DNA from: Skeletonema tropicum
Taxonomy: Eukaryota; Bacillariophyta; Thalassiosirophyceae; Thalassiosirales; Thalassiosiraceae
DNA length: 64,000 nucleotides
Assembly (NCBI GenBank): GCA_037178625.1
Contig: CM074130.1
Location: 434,001 to 498,000 of the forward strand
Direction of reading: 5' to 3'
Positions 22,972 to 33,841 of the stretch are shown here, piece after piece. Each line of letters starts with the position of its first letter. The stretch's first letter is position 1. Below the pieces are notes generated by a model. It was not told the DNA's origin, did not search any database, and saw only the letters and a list, made by a program, of their open reading frames with translations. Position numbers and translations under genes: made by a program.

Positions 22972-25900
22972 GACCTTGACCCCATTGGCGTCGCTTGTGT
23001 TGCGATGATCATCGTCTCTCAGGCCTTCTTTCACGGCTGCTATGGCTTCATTGTCGAAAATGATGGAATCTTCACTTGCCATCTCTGGCAAATGCCCTCT
23101 GCATTCTGCTTTCCCACCCTTGAAACATGTTCCCCGATGTGTATAATCATGCTCGTCAAAAACAAGATGCAGGAGGTCCCTGCGTAGGTTTCTATCATGT
23201 AGCCATTCATGAGTTACTTGTTCTTGTTCGTTGGCTCCATCTCCGTCTCCGTCCGCATCCATTATGATGTGTTGTTGTTTCAGCGCTTCAGTAGGACTTC
23301 CTTCCTCTTCAAAATCAAAAGGGTAGCGAATCGCTGCTTGATCGAGCCATTCCTTTTTCATCTTTGTTGAAGAGTCTGGTGCGTCTTCTTTACTGCTATC
23401 TGCATGATCTTGAACTTGAAGTGTTTGTTGACGTAAGTGACTAATACCCATGTTAATACACTCTGATGGCGAAAATGTTTTCCCACACTGTTTGCATTCC
23501 AATACTTTGCCCTTAACATCAAGGCAATGATCCTGGTGATGTGCTTTACGAAGGATATTCTTATCTTCTACCTCCTGGAGTATTTCGTGCATAGGCATCG
23601 TAACAGGGCTATCTTCATCACAATTGTGAGTCACAACAAAATCAGTCCCATAGCTGGCACAGACAACTTTGTCAATGTATGATATGAGAGCATACCTTGC
23701 GGCTTTCTTTTTTCTGTCATCACTATGAAATAGAGCATCTCTAATTTTGTTGAAGTCTTTTACCCATATTTGCCAGTGACTATGAAGTGTCTTCCTGCCT
23801 TGCTCTTCGTCAGTTCTTGAGTACGCTATTGGTACTCCGAACACGCCTAGTCGCCCTGTTTGTTTCTTTGGGTCCCAACCTATCAAACATTCTGTAATAA
23901 TCTGCATCAAATGCTGGTAAACAAGAGAACATGCCCCTGGATACAGACGTCTGGTCTCCTTTCTCAGCTCAAAGTTGAATCTACATTCTTTCAAGTGGTC
24001 TTCGTCATCCCAGACACCAAGATTTGGCAGCACCACCTCCTTGCCAGCGTTGGCGAAGACTTGGACCCTGATGGTGCATTCATCACATGGAGTCGTAGTT
24101 AAGAAAATGGAATGGCTTCCGAAGTAGTTATCCATTGCGAAATGCTTGCGGCGATTTTGTTTGGCACTCAAAGCAGTGTACCCGACTGGTTTGCACGCTG
24201 CCTCCACTGCCCTGATGTATTCTCCAGCCGTTCCATTTACCCTTTGGCGGGTTTGTTTTTGAAACAATGCCTGATCGAGGTCTTTCATTTTGAGTTTTGA
24301 CATCTTCTCGGCAAGTGACTGGCCGAATAAACTGGATTTGCAAGTGACCACGGCTGTCTCGTAACTGCGCTGCCGATTGAACATGTGGTTCAGCAAGAGG
24401 AGAAAGTCCCCCTTCATGAATTGAGGAAGCGAGAGTCGGCAGTAGTAACGATAGCATTCCACCGGAGATATGTGAGTCCTCCGCTTTGCCTTTGGCCCCC
24501 CTTGACCAAAAGGAAATTGCAGTGGCGCAATATTCTCGAGAAGAAGTTCTCTAAGATCTGCATACTTGCTACCATTGACCAGAAGTGTTGGCATTGTACG
24601 ATCAATCATAGCTTTGGTAAACTTCTGGTTGGATTCGTAAACTCCTGTATCATCTTGCGGCTCATGGATGCTGGTAAAGTGGAACGAAGCTCCAGCAAAC
24701 TCTGCTTCTAGATCTGGATCATGTTCTTGATCAGTATTGTTGGGTGTTTCTTCGTCGACGATAATGTTGGGCTGAGGGCACTGTGATGGTGCGGTAACTC
24801 CTTCATATCCTGGGTGGCCAGACTCATTAACGAACCATTCTAATATTTCCATCATCTTCTCTGTGTCAAGCCTTGCTCTTTTTTTCACTATTTCCTTCTG
24901 TTTCGGAGTCATTCGTCCACATAACACGACATAAACAAGCGGGTTTGCACCTGTTGTCAAGAAGTGATTAATTACAGAACCAGTATGGGTAAGATCAACC
25001 TCGAAAAAGCTAAAGTGACCACGGATAGCTTTGTGAGCACCAGCTGTATACGCGAATATGTAGGCAAAATGGCGGACAGGAGCTAATAGCGAACACATCT
25101 GCTCTGTGATTTCCTCATTGGCAATGATATCCGTGGGGATGTGGCCGATGGCAAAGCCGTTACTGATGGCATACTTGGGCGGTGAATCGCTATCATTGTG
25201 CCACGCACTGTAACATTGGCTGCATGCCTCAAATGCTACACATCCGTTCTTGTTCTTGGTCTTCTTGGCTCTTGGTGATAGCAGAAGGCCTTCGAGCTCT
25301 TGGCCTTTGATTTCATACTGTGAAATAAGCTCATCTTTCAGCGTGACTTGGTGGTAGTCCTCATAGGATTTGACGCTTATCCTATTTTTCTGAGAACGAA
25401 GCGAATCAACTGTTATCTTGTGGATAGCCTCACACCCAATTATTAGCCTATCGCATAGTACACAGACAGCAGTGCGAAATGCATTTGGATTGCTATCGAC
25501 TCTCATTATTTTCTTTTGGTCATGATTGCGTGCCTGTTGGACTGGATGTGTTCTGTCAACAACGATCTCGTAATCACAACTCTTTCCAATGCTCTCCTCT
25601 GCGCTCATCGCATTCGTTCGTTGACGGTAAAGCCTTGCCGCAGCGGTCTTTTTTGCCTTCTGAGCTGCCCTCTCCTCTGCGCTCATCGACTCAATCTTGC
25701 GTTGACGGCAAAGCCTTGCCGCAGCGGTCTTTTTTGCCTTCTGAGCTGCCCTCTCCTCTGCGCTCATCGAGGCATTCTTGCGTTGACGATAGATCTTGTC
25801 TGCAGCGGCCTTCTTTGCCTTCTGAGCTGCCCTCTCCTCTGCGCTCATCGAGGCATTCTTGCGTTGACGATAGATCTTTTCTGCAGCGGCCTTCTTTGCC

Positions 25901-26097
25901 TTCTGAGCTGCCCTCTCCTCTGCGCTCATCGAGGCATGCTTGCGTTGACGGTAAAGCTTTACTCTAGCGGCGGCCTTAGCCCTTTGAGCTGCCCTCTCCT
26001 CTGGGCTGATAGAGGCATTCTTGCGTTGCCGTACAAGCTCTGCAGTATGACCGGCTCCATTAGTCTCCTCTGGATAGCTTGTCGACATCAGGTACAT
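22972..26097 (-). pseudogene. Helitron-like Rep/PIF1 protein, N-terminal half
   Basis: The upstream half of the split gene, with the start at 26097. Residues up to about 175 are five to six copies of a 27-residue basic repeat (core SAEERAAQKAKK...YRQRK). Around residues 300-390 is a region typical of Helitron-type proteins (YAISNGFAIGHIP, PVRHFAYIFAYT). Around 620-790 is a Helitron-like Rep segment, including TLHSHWQIW, which aligns with the HUH nuclease motif although the middle residue is Ser. A Cys4-like cluster (CLDV...CKQCG) follows. The coding frame is cut at 22966/22967 by the gypsy LTR; residues read beyond that point are LTR-derived. In Helitrons Rep nicks and joins DNA. With the other half the protein would be roughly 2,200 residues. 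Helitron ends were not found. Confidence 0.8.
25590..26050 (-). repeat. In-frame 81-bp tandem repeats in the Helitron-like gene
   Basis: Five to six units of about 81 bp each encode the 27-residue basic repeat at the N-terminus of the Rep/helicase protein. The plus-strand phrase 'gagctgccctctcctctg' recurs once per unit. The inner units are almost identical and the outer two more diverged, as expected for recent slippage expansion. The basic, helix-prone composition suggests nucleic acid binding. Confidence 0.85.
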
Positions 26098-26252
26098 ACA
26101 CCAAGATTATCTTGACACACAAAGTTGACTCTCGGGTGAATTATTATTCCTTCAATGAAGAAATAGTAACCTCTATGCATACTTATTGAGTTCTCTATTG
26201 TTTTTTTTTTGAAAAATTATGAAGTTGTCTGTAATAATTTTAGGTTTTCGAT

Positions 26253-26297
26253 GGAATAGGCTGGCCTATTCCATGATGGAATAGGCCAGCCTATTCC
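26253..26297. repeat. Perfect 20-bp inverted repeat with 5-bp loop
   Basis: The left arm GGAATAGGCTGGCCTATTCC (26253-26272) is the exact reverse complement of the right arm (26278-26297), with spacer atgat. Each arm is itself nearly palindromic. It lies about 155 bp upstream of the Helitron-like start codon, at the edge of a tandem array. Confidence 0.9.
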
Positions 26298-26594
26298 TAC
26301 TTAAGTGAATGTCGTGGAATGAGATTTTGCAAATACCGGTCAACATCTATTCCTACTTAAGTGAATGTCGTGGAATGAGATTTTGCAAATACCGGTCAAC
26401 ATCTCTTGCGTGGGAATAGTGTATATAGCCTACGGTCAACATCTATTCCTACTTAAGTGAATGTCGTGGAATGAGATTTTGCAAATACCGGTCAACATCT
26501 CTTGCGTGGGAATAGTGTAGCCTATTCCTGAAGTGAGAGTCGTGAAATGAGATTTTGCAAATACCGGTCAACATCTCTTGCGTGGGATACGGGT
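26291..26594. repeat. Four-unit tandem array upstream of the Helitron-like gene
   Basis: Units begin at 26291, 26347, 26443 and 26522 with 'ctattcct'. They share 'gagattttgcaaataccggt' and 'caacatct'; the longer ones add 'cttgcgtgggaatagtgta'. The first three are nearly identical, the fourth diverged. With the adjacent inverted repeat this may be promoter or terminal sequence of the element. The rest of 26098-26878 is AT-rich and shows nothing else. Confidence 0.85.
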
Positions 26595-26878
26595 CTGCCC
26601 ACGCGTACAATGTAACACACACGAGCTATTTATGTTGGAGCTCCTCAGATTTCCGGAATAAGCCTACGCTCGACTCAGTCGAAGCTTGGATAGCAGAAAT
26701 AGAAATAGCTGTCATTAAATAGTTTCTCAGCTACGTTAACTTGATTACTGGTCAGAGAATCGTGCGTCTTCTGTGCACTCCTGTAAAATCGTGATTTGTC
26801 GAATTTGACAGGGGAATTAGTTAGGTTTATCCGAAGTGAGATTCTCAACGAACAAGCGAACCTGTTGCAATCCAAATA

Positions 26879-27242
26879 ATGACTTCGTTTGATAGTGTGG
26901 TATGTACCTACTTAATAGGTATTTCCAACTCTTCGGCGAATTACTTAGCTACGATTTCATCAGCATATCTCATTACAATGAAGCTTCGTCTCGCCGCATG
27001 CATGGCTCCTGTCATCCACGCATTCTCCCTATCTTCCACCGTCATGGCTACGTATGATGAAATATTCCATATTCCTCCTCGACATTTTTATATTAACAGC
27101 TGGAACTCTGTCTACTCCAACAATTGGTGTAACAATGATAGTGCTCAACTGCACGAGATTGGACACAATCTGAATCTAGCCCACTCCAACGAAGGACCTA
27201 TGCCGATCTGAGTGGAGATGGAGTATTCGTACAATGAAGAAT
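26879..27242 (+). pseudogene. Gametolysin-like M11 metallopeptidase remnant
   Basis: A 110-aa ORF contains QLHEIGHNLNLAHSNE, the HExxHxxxxxH zinc-binding signature of MEROPS family M11 (gametolysin and relatives, cell-wall or matrix proteases). Just after its stop another frame reads VEMEYSYNEE, resembling the 'M.YSYN.e' segment that follows the zinc site in this family, so a small indel has broken the gene. The remainder is missing: a solo LTR starts at 27243. The N-terminus (MTSFDSVVCTYLIG) looks unlike a signal peptide and may be spurious. Confidence 0.6.
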
Positions 27243-27491
27243 TGTCCAATCTAGCTAACAATTGAGCTTATTATTGATCAATAGATGTAACGAATAGAAT
27301 TATTATGACTTAAAATATAAAGGAAACGATCAACGTTTTTGGATTCGGTTGCTTTCATTGGCGATGGAGGATTACGAAACATATTGAGAAACGAGAAACC
27401 AGATAAAGCATTCCGAAACATATTGAGAAACGAGAAACCAGATAACATAAATATGAATTTGATTGATGTCCGACACTACGTAGGTGTGACA
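27243..27491 (-). mobile_element. Solo gypsy LTR with internal duplication
   Basis: 249 bp bounded by 5-bp target copies agaat at 27238-27242 and 27492-27496. It is the reverse complement of a type A LTR like those at 36917 and 42564. It contains a tandem duplication: 'gaaacatattgagaaacg' occurs twice about 37 bp apart. No internal element sequence remains, so it is a product of LTR-LTR recombination. Confidence 0.9.
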
Positions 27492-27496
27492 AGAAT

Positions 27497-28099
27497 CACC
27501 TCCACGACAGTGTTTTAAAGAAGCGAAAGAGTACCATTTGATAGCAAATTCTAGATGATAGCCATGATTCGAGAACATATAAATGACCTTGTTAAAAAGC
27601 TTTATGACCATTCGATATCCAGGAATGTCGATCTGATCACGTCTTGTGTGATGAAATAGCTTCGTGCTTTAGAAGATATCTGGAATCATCGGGAAGTTCA
27701 TCCTCTAGCGTCAAGAGTATCAGTTCGATATCATTGAGAAGATGTTGTGATCGCTGTGTAGCCAGAACTCCAACGCGTTTGTGATGAAGACTGACATTGC
27801 GATAATCCATTGTGACTGGGTAGTATGTAGGATGCGATGGATAAGTTGTTGTTTGACCCATGCCTCACCGCTAATTCTGCTGCTTGGAGTGGTGACAGAA
27901 AGACTACTGCATGGGCATGGGTAGAAAAAGTCGTGAAATTTTTCTGCAGTAAGATTCTCCATCTGATAAAATGAGTGCACGTTTTGAAGAGGCATGTCTT
28001 AGTCTTAGTGATTGCTTGTCGGTCAGATTTTGTTGTATGTAGGCTGCTCGTTGCAGTTATCAATATTATATGTGGAAGTTGTGGTAGAACTCGATGGGG
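27497..28099. repeat. Segmentally duplicated non-coding block, left of the LINE
   Basis: Two parts recur elsewhere in direct orientation. About 27660-27805 matches 59283-59415 ('ccagaactccaacgcg' is common to both). About 27935-28099 matches 55470-55665 ('agtgcacg', 'cttgtcggtcagattttgtt', 'gtggaagttgtgg'). Minus-strand ORFs here (for example 27995-27720) are open but frame-broken relative to the 59-kb copy. It ends at the LINE target site. Confidence 0.65.
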
Positions 28100-28114
28100 C
28101 ACCTAGTATGCAGA

Positions 28115-31100
28115 AAATAATAATAATAATATAACAAGAAATTTTAAAGTACGTCTGATTAGCCCTCTAGGGGCGAAATTATGACTAACCAACATGTGTG
28201 CTGTGTCGGTAGCATTGATAGTACTCTATACTGCCTCCACACCTGTTTCTCAGATCGCACTCCAAGCCAGAAGACCTAAATAGTCTCCTGGCCAGGATTA
28301 GTTCAACCATACGGTTGTTTACGTCGTCGATTTCTCGAGTTCATTGAGGACTGCGTCTATTGTCGGCTGTCCCTCCTCACGATACAATACTACTCTATTT
28401 GCGTGTTCCTCGGCTTCATCAGCCACACGTTGCCGCTGAGGTGGCGGTAATGGTGGGCCAAATGCATTGAAGTAGAACGATAAAGTTCGTTGACTTTTCT
28501 TCCGCTGTTCTGCTCGCATCTCGACCGCTTGCCTGCCTGTCTTGAGGTGATGCACCCACATTCGCCTAGTAGCCAAATCCATATTGCTTATTTCGTCAAT
28601 ACTATGATTTGCCCACCGTTGGTGAAAGCCTGGCGGCATCTCCTCTCGATGTTGACTGTACCATACCAATTGCTCTGCTAAATGTGCACTCTCTATTTGC
28701 TTGTCAAATGACTGAGTTCCATGAGCTAGTCTGTTTCGCTCATGCCACTGCGGTAGTGCAACTTCATACCAGATCAATTTTTGGAGTTGATAAAACTGCT
28801 GGTGGGCGTCCCCATGATGAGTACTCTCCAATGCTTGATACCATTCTTTTACCAGATATCCTCTGAAGAAGTCATCCCACCCGAGGTCACGTTGTGCTTC
28901 CAGTGCTTCCTGGATCCTCGGGTCTTCTGATGTGGTTCGAATCTCGCCCCCGTTTGCATATTGTTCTACCAAGTTTGCCACTCTGAGTAGTATTTTTCGT
29001 GATATTTTCCGGAGTCCTTTCTTCCGGAGTGCTGCTATAATTGCAGCACGTTTCGCAGCCATATCCGGGTGGGAACATTGAAACACGTGTGCTATTGTTT
29101 CGTCATCACACTGCCGACAGTTCGGACACTGCGATACTTGCGTTTCATGTTGCTTCACGTGATTCACTGGGAGGAGGCCATGCATTAGTTTGCAGGTAAA
29201 TCGCTGCTGGCTAAGGGTACTTTTCCGTCTCACTTCCCCTATCGTCATCCAATACACATTGTCATATTGCTCGTCCGTCCATCCGTGTCTTCGCTTGATA
29301 TATTTCCGGAGGATTGGTTCACGACGCGCTTTGTTGACGTGGCTTCGCATCCCAGCTGTGATCCACTTATTCCCTATTCGTAAAACTGCTTTTGATCCCT
29401 CATACGGCATCTGTAATATTTCTTGCTCAGGTGGTAGTTGGATGGGATTCTCAATGGCTGCTGCCGTTGTTTCTCCCGCTAATTCGTCGCACGCAATGTT
29501 GATCATAGCGTTGTCATCCAATCCATCCAAGTCTTTCTCTTTTCCCAATGCGCTTTCCGTGGTTTCTAATGAATCGCAGTCACTTTCGTCCGGTTCCGTC
29601 TTCTTTTTGGCCGTATCTTGGTGTCCCCGGACGTGCTGACTAATTACTCCAAATGGTAACTTCTGCCGTAGATGCTGTATTGCCATCAAAAGATCTCCTT
29701 CAGGTTGTATTGTGTCCCGTCCTGTCTTCATTGGCCGATTACTCGTAAAAGCACCTGACTCATTATCAAACCATTGAGTAATATCGTCGTCTGGCCCCAA
29801 TTCTATGCCAAGATATTGTATGTGATACAGCGCTCGATACAACCCTTCCACTTCCAATTCAGCTCGGTACGAGTTTACTGAGCTGACGTTTGTCATCAAA
29901 AAACATGCCTTGACATACTCGTTTTGATTAGTTGGGATAATCCATGCTGCCGCTGCCACATTGTGCACTCGAAGGACAGAACCATCACTACCTGTCTTCT
30001 TTGGCTTCATTTCCGTGCCTGGTAGGTGTGTATTTTCGGTCACGTATCCCGGAGGCTTAGCTTCCTGCTGTTGCTGTTGTGCCATCTGATACGGACGGCG
30101 AGTCCATACACCCTCATCTACCTCTGTCATTTTCATCGGATAACACTCTAGCGGTATAGCGTTGATGTCACATTCATATTTGTAGAACCCACTTTGCACT
30201 GGTTGTTCTGTTAGCTTCTGAATAAAGCTTTCACCAGTGGCTGTCTCTCCTCGTTTGTAGATCACCCCCTTACCTCGGTAGCAGTCATACCATGTGTTCC
30301 GTTTCACCGGAAACCACTTTCCAAGTGGTATGTCAAGTTCCATTGAATTGGTGTGGTGGTGGCGACTATCCAATCTATTGCAGAATGTTTCTCGTATACA
30401 CCTACGAAACAAGGAGAACCACTTCTTCGGAGGGCATGGAATTTGCGGCCATCTCCAATCAGATCCCGCTACAAAATTGCCCCCCAGCGTTGTATTTCCG
30501 ATATATTCTCCATTCTCAACCACTAGGTCTGCTAATGTGATCACTCGCATATAGATACGGACTGCATTGAGCTTTCTCAATATCGATGGCTTTATTTTCC
30601 GTCGAATAAATGCTTCCATAATTGATTGATCGCCTTCCCTCTGCAGTGCTGGGATTGTGGCATCTTCCATCCATATCGTAGCATCTATCTCAGCTAATCG
30701 ATTTTTCAAGCTCACTAGTAGTCCATTGTCCATATATGTCAGCCTTTCTTTGTACTCAAACAATGGTGTTATCAGGCCTGACTGCAGTTGCAATTCATCC
30801 AATGTGAAGAGAAAATCCTCCGCCAATGTCTTCCCATTTCGGAGCTGCTTGACAACATACTCTGACTGCAATTCAGTTTGCCTCGAATACATGTCTGGGA
30901 TTTCCATCCCTCCTTGCTCCATAGGACCTCGGAGCACTGCGTCTGGTGAGTTCCTATTAAAGTGCATATATGGGAGGAAGTTATTCCGTACGATTGTATC
31001 CATCTTTTTGCATTGTTTCTTACTGAATGACGTCAAGTGGAGGACGTAATCCAATGTTGGCATCAATCGTTGGTAGAGTAGTTGCTTCGTCTCACTTGCT

Positions 31101-33826
31101 GTCAAGAATCCCAAAGACGTAGACTTGGAAATTCTCCTCAATTTCTCCATGATGACCTCGTACTCTTGCTTCTGGTTCCCATCGGGGCACAAGTGGTATC
31201 CCAACCCTTTATTCGGTTGATTTGGTGACTTAAACTGTATCACTGACTTGGCACCTTTGTGATCCTCCAGGAGGATTGTTTCATCTATTGCCATGATTGG
31301 TTTTAGTTCCCCTCGTACCACTTGCCACGCTAATGCCTGCCACGCACATTTGTGGTAGGCAAGTGATTGGCCTGAATATCGTACGACCTCATTCCACATC
31401 GTAGAGCTCAATTTCATCCTTTCGATCAGTTCATCCAGTGGCCGTTCACTGTCGTAATCTGCAGAGACATTTCCATCATTATCATCAACGTAGCTTACGT
31501 TATGACGCTTCATCATCCGTTCCCCGAAACAACCATGTAATTCCAGGCCCGGTGCCAATTCTGCGTGCGTTTTCAGGATCCCACTACTACATGCCGTAAA
31601 CAGCGCCGGATTGTCTGCTTTTCCTTGGATCTCTCCTGAAATCTGATAATCCCCTGGTTCTTCTGAGTATATATCATTCGATACCCCGAGCCCGGTTCTC
31701 ACATTGCGTTTCATTCCACGTAGTGCTTCCGCTCTTGCTCGCAAGATCCCGTCACTGAAGTTCCTTTTCGCCATTTCTGTCACACCTACGTAGTGTCGGA
31801 CATCAATCAAATTCATATTTATGTTATCTGGTTTCTCGTTTCTCAATATGTTTCGGAATGCTTTCTCGAGGCTGGTCTATCATGACATCGCCAATGAAAG
31901 CACAAGTTGAACCGAATCCAAAAACGTTGATCGTTTCCTTTATATTTTAAGTCATAATAAGTCTTTTGTTATATCACCAAATATATTGATCAATAGCTCA
32001 ATTGTTAGCAAGATTGGACACAGTATATATACTCCCACATTAACAGCCAAACAAAGAAGAAAAATCTACGTTGAAAATGAATTCCTACAAATCGAAAAAT
32101 GCCTGGATCAAGCTTTCGCTTCCGCCAAAACTCGCTCGCCTCCAAGAGTACAGCAGCCCTCCGAGAGATGCCTCGCTTCGGATGACCTCATGAAGACGAA
32201 CGCGGTATGGAACGGCCTACCCGAGGAAGCAAGAGATTACGTTGAGGAAGAGAAGGACTTAGATGTCTTTGACCTTGGAGGAGGAGGCAATAATGCTATG
32301 GTCTGGACGGATATCATGGATACTCTCGAGGCGTGGTGGTCTCGTGAGTATGGTAAGGAAGTACGAAAGAAGTTTCAGCAACAGGAAGAGAGGAAGAGAA
32401 GGAGGGATGACGATGATGATGAAGCCAATGATGATGGTGGACATGATCAACATCCGAGGAAGAAGAAGAGGGGCAACCGCAATAAGAACAACCGCAACAA
32501 CAACAACAACAAAGGCAATAACAAAATTTCTATGTTCGACAATGACGGCTGCATTCGATCATAACACGCTATACAGTCATAATACAGCATGCCTATTGTT
32601 GATTTCTTTGCTCGTGCCGCTTCGAATGTTAACAATTTGATCATGGCTGCATCAATTGAGTTTCTATCTTTCCGAGATCCCCACTGTTCGTCTGACAGCT
32701 CCCCAGTAGACTCCATCTTTTTTGAAAACTCTCTTGCAAAAAATTTCAGTGCCGTGTTGAAATCAGCTTCTAATAACCCTATGATTCGGAGTTGGTTTAT
32801 CTGCCGGTTACCTTTTTTCTTTTCCAGCATTACATCCGTCATACTCTTCCATCGTTCAGGGGCGAAACCATATATAAACGGCAGGCTGATCATTATCGAC
32901 AACCAATCTGCAAACTCATTGTCAGCTACCATAGCTTTCCACACCGTATAATGTAGGTCTCCATTAGAAGCAGTCTTTTCTTTGGCTTTTCGGAATGCCT
33001 CTTGCAGTTGAGCAGAAGTTATTGAGCCCACGGTTTCCTCCATTGCTACTTCTTTTTCTGTTTGTTTGAGTTGACTCATCCACGCTGCTAGAGTATCACC
33101 AATCTCCATTTCTTCGTTCGTGGTTGGGTCTACCACTCGATAGTTTCCTTCGAGTATTTGCTTCACCTCCTCAGTTCCCTCCGCACTTATCAATTGCTGT
33201 ACTGGGGGTTGAGTCGATGGCCCCCCTTCCATTGCTACCTGTTGCAAATGCCGTTTGTTCCGTTGTAGTATTTTACCTTCGATAGCCGTTTGGGATGTAA
33301 TTGCCTCCCATTGGAACGGTGATTTGTCAATTATCTCATCTATCTTCAGTGTCTCATTTGTCCCATTTTCTCGGACAATTACTTTGACGGGATATGCATT
33401 CTTATCCGGTACCTTCAATGAATGGTGGGCATAGAATTCTTTTTCCATGATTGGTTTTCCTTGAGACGTTTGTTGTATGACTGCATGCGTTTCAAATACT
33501 CCTTTATCATAATGGTACAATTCTTCCATATCTTCAGAGTACAACCACTCATGGCTCGGGACGTCTATGCGATCAAGTCCAACACGTTGCCCTTTTGTGA
33601 GGATACTAAGCTTCCGATTCGTTGATGCTGCTCTTGTCGTTCGTATCATTGCGTTCATTTTAGCTTCCCAATTTCCGCCATCTTTTCTTGCTGATGATTG
33701 AGCTTGAACTTCGAGCCATCCAATCCTCTTTTCTGCACAATCCTTCTGGATTTCCCATAGCTCTTTACGTGCTTCCCTGACCTTTACTTTCAAATCTTTA
33801 ACTTTCATCTGCTCGTAATTACTCGT
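28115..33826 (-). mobile_element. LINE-type non-LTR retrotransposon, 5'-truncated
   Basis: The element is flanked by identical 15-bp target copies cacctagtatgcaga at 28100-28114 and 33827-33841. On the minus strand it starts inside the coding region, encodes RT, RNase H and a zinc knuckle, and ends after a 3' UTR in a short (TTA)n-like tail (plus-strand aataataataataat near 28119). No apurinic-like endonuclease domain is present, consistent with 5' truncation. The flanks outside the target copies join into sequence that exists uninterrupted near 55665, an empty paralogous site. A 748-bp gypsy-derived insert (31778-32525) interrupts it. Confidence 0.92.
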
Positions 33827-33829
33827 CAC
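28319..33829 (-). pseudogene. LINE polyprotein: RT, RNase H, zinc knuckle
   Basis: Two blocks, 33829-32526 and 31772-28319, are one frame separated by the 748-bp insert; skipping the insert and one target copy restores phase. In order: an N-terminal linker; RT fingers; motif A (MLYYDCIACYDRM) just before the break; the catalytic YVDD box (VSYVDDND) after it; thumb and linker; RNase H (GSDGSVLRVHNVAAAAW and SYRAELEVEGLYRAL); and a C-terminal knuckle (CPNCRQC...HVFQC). RT copies element RNA at a nicked target. Apart from the insert I see no stop or frameshift, so the LINE was probably young when hit. The first codon overlaps the target duplication, so the true start is missing. Confidence 0.88.
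31778..32525 (+). mobile_element. Gypsy LTR-plus-gag fragment inserted in the LINE
   Basis: Flanked by 5-bp copies atttc at 31773-31777 and 32526-32530. It holds one LTR (31778-32020, type A-like, starting tgtcacacc and ending gattggaca), the leader with palindrome AGTATATATACT (32022-32033), a gag start (ATG at 32077) and, after an internal gag deletion, a gag C-terminal part with LEAWWSREYGKEVRKK and acidic then Asn-rich runs. It stops there: there is no 3' LTR and no pol. Gag differs clearly from the two longer copies, so it is another subfamily. Confidence 0.85.
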
Positions 33830-33841
33830 CTAGTATGCAGA

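Noticed and set aside
25479..26115. Plus-strand ORFs of 162 and 199 aa rich in Leu, Ser and Cys
   Set aside because: Antisense reading of the 81-bp repeats that encode the basic N-terminal repeats; regular repeats keep all frames open.
29190..31049. Plus-strand ORFs of 80-150 aa within the LINE
   Set aside because: Antisense to the LINE polyprotein, no motifs.
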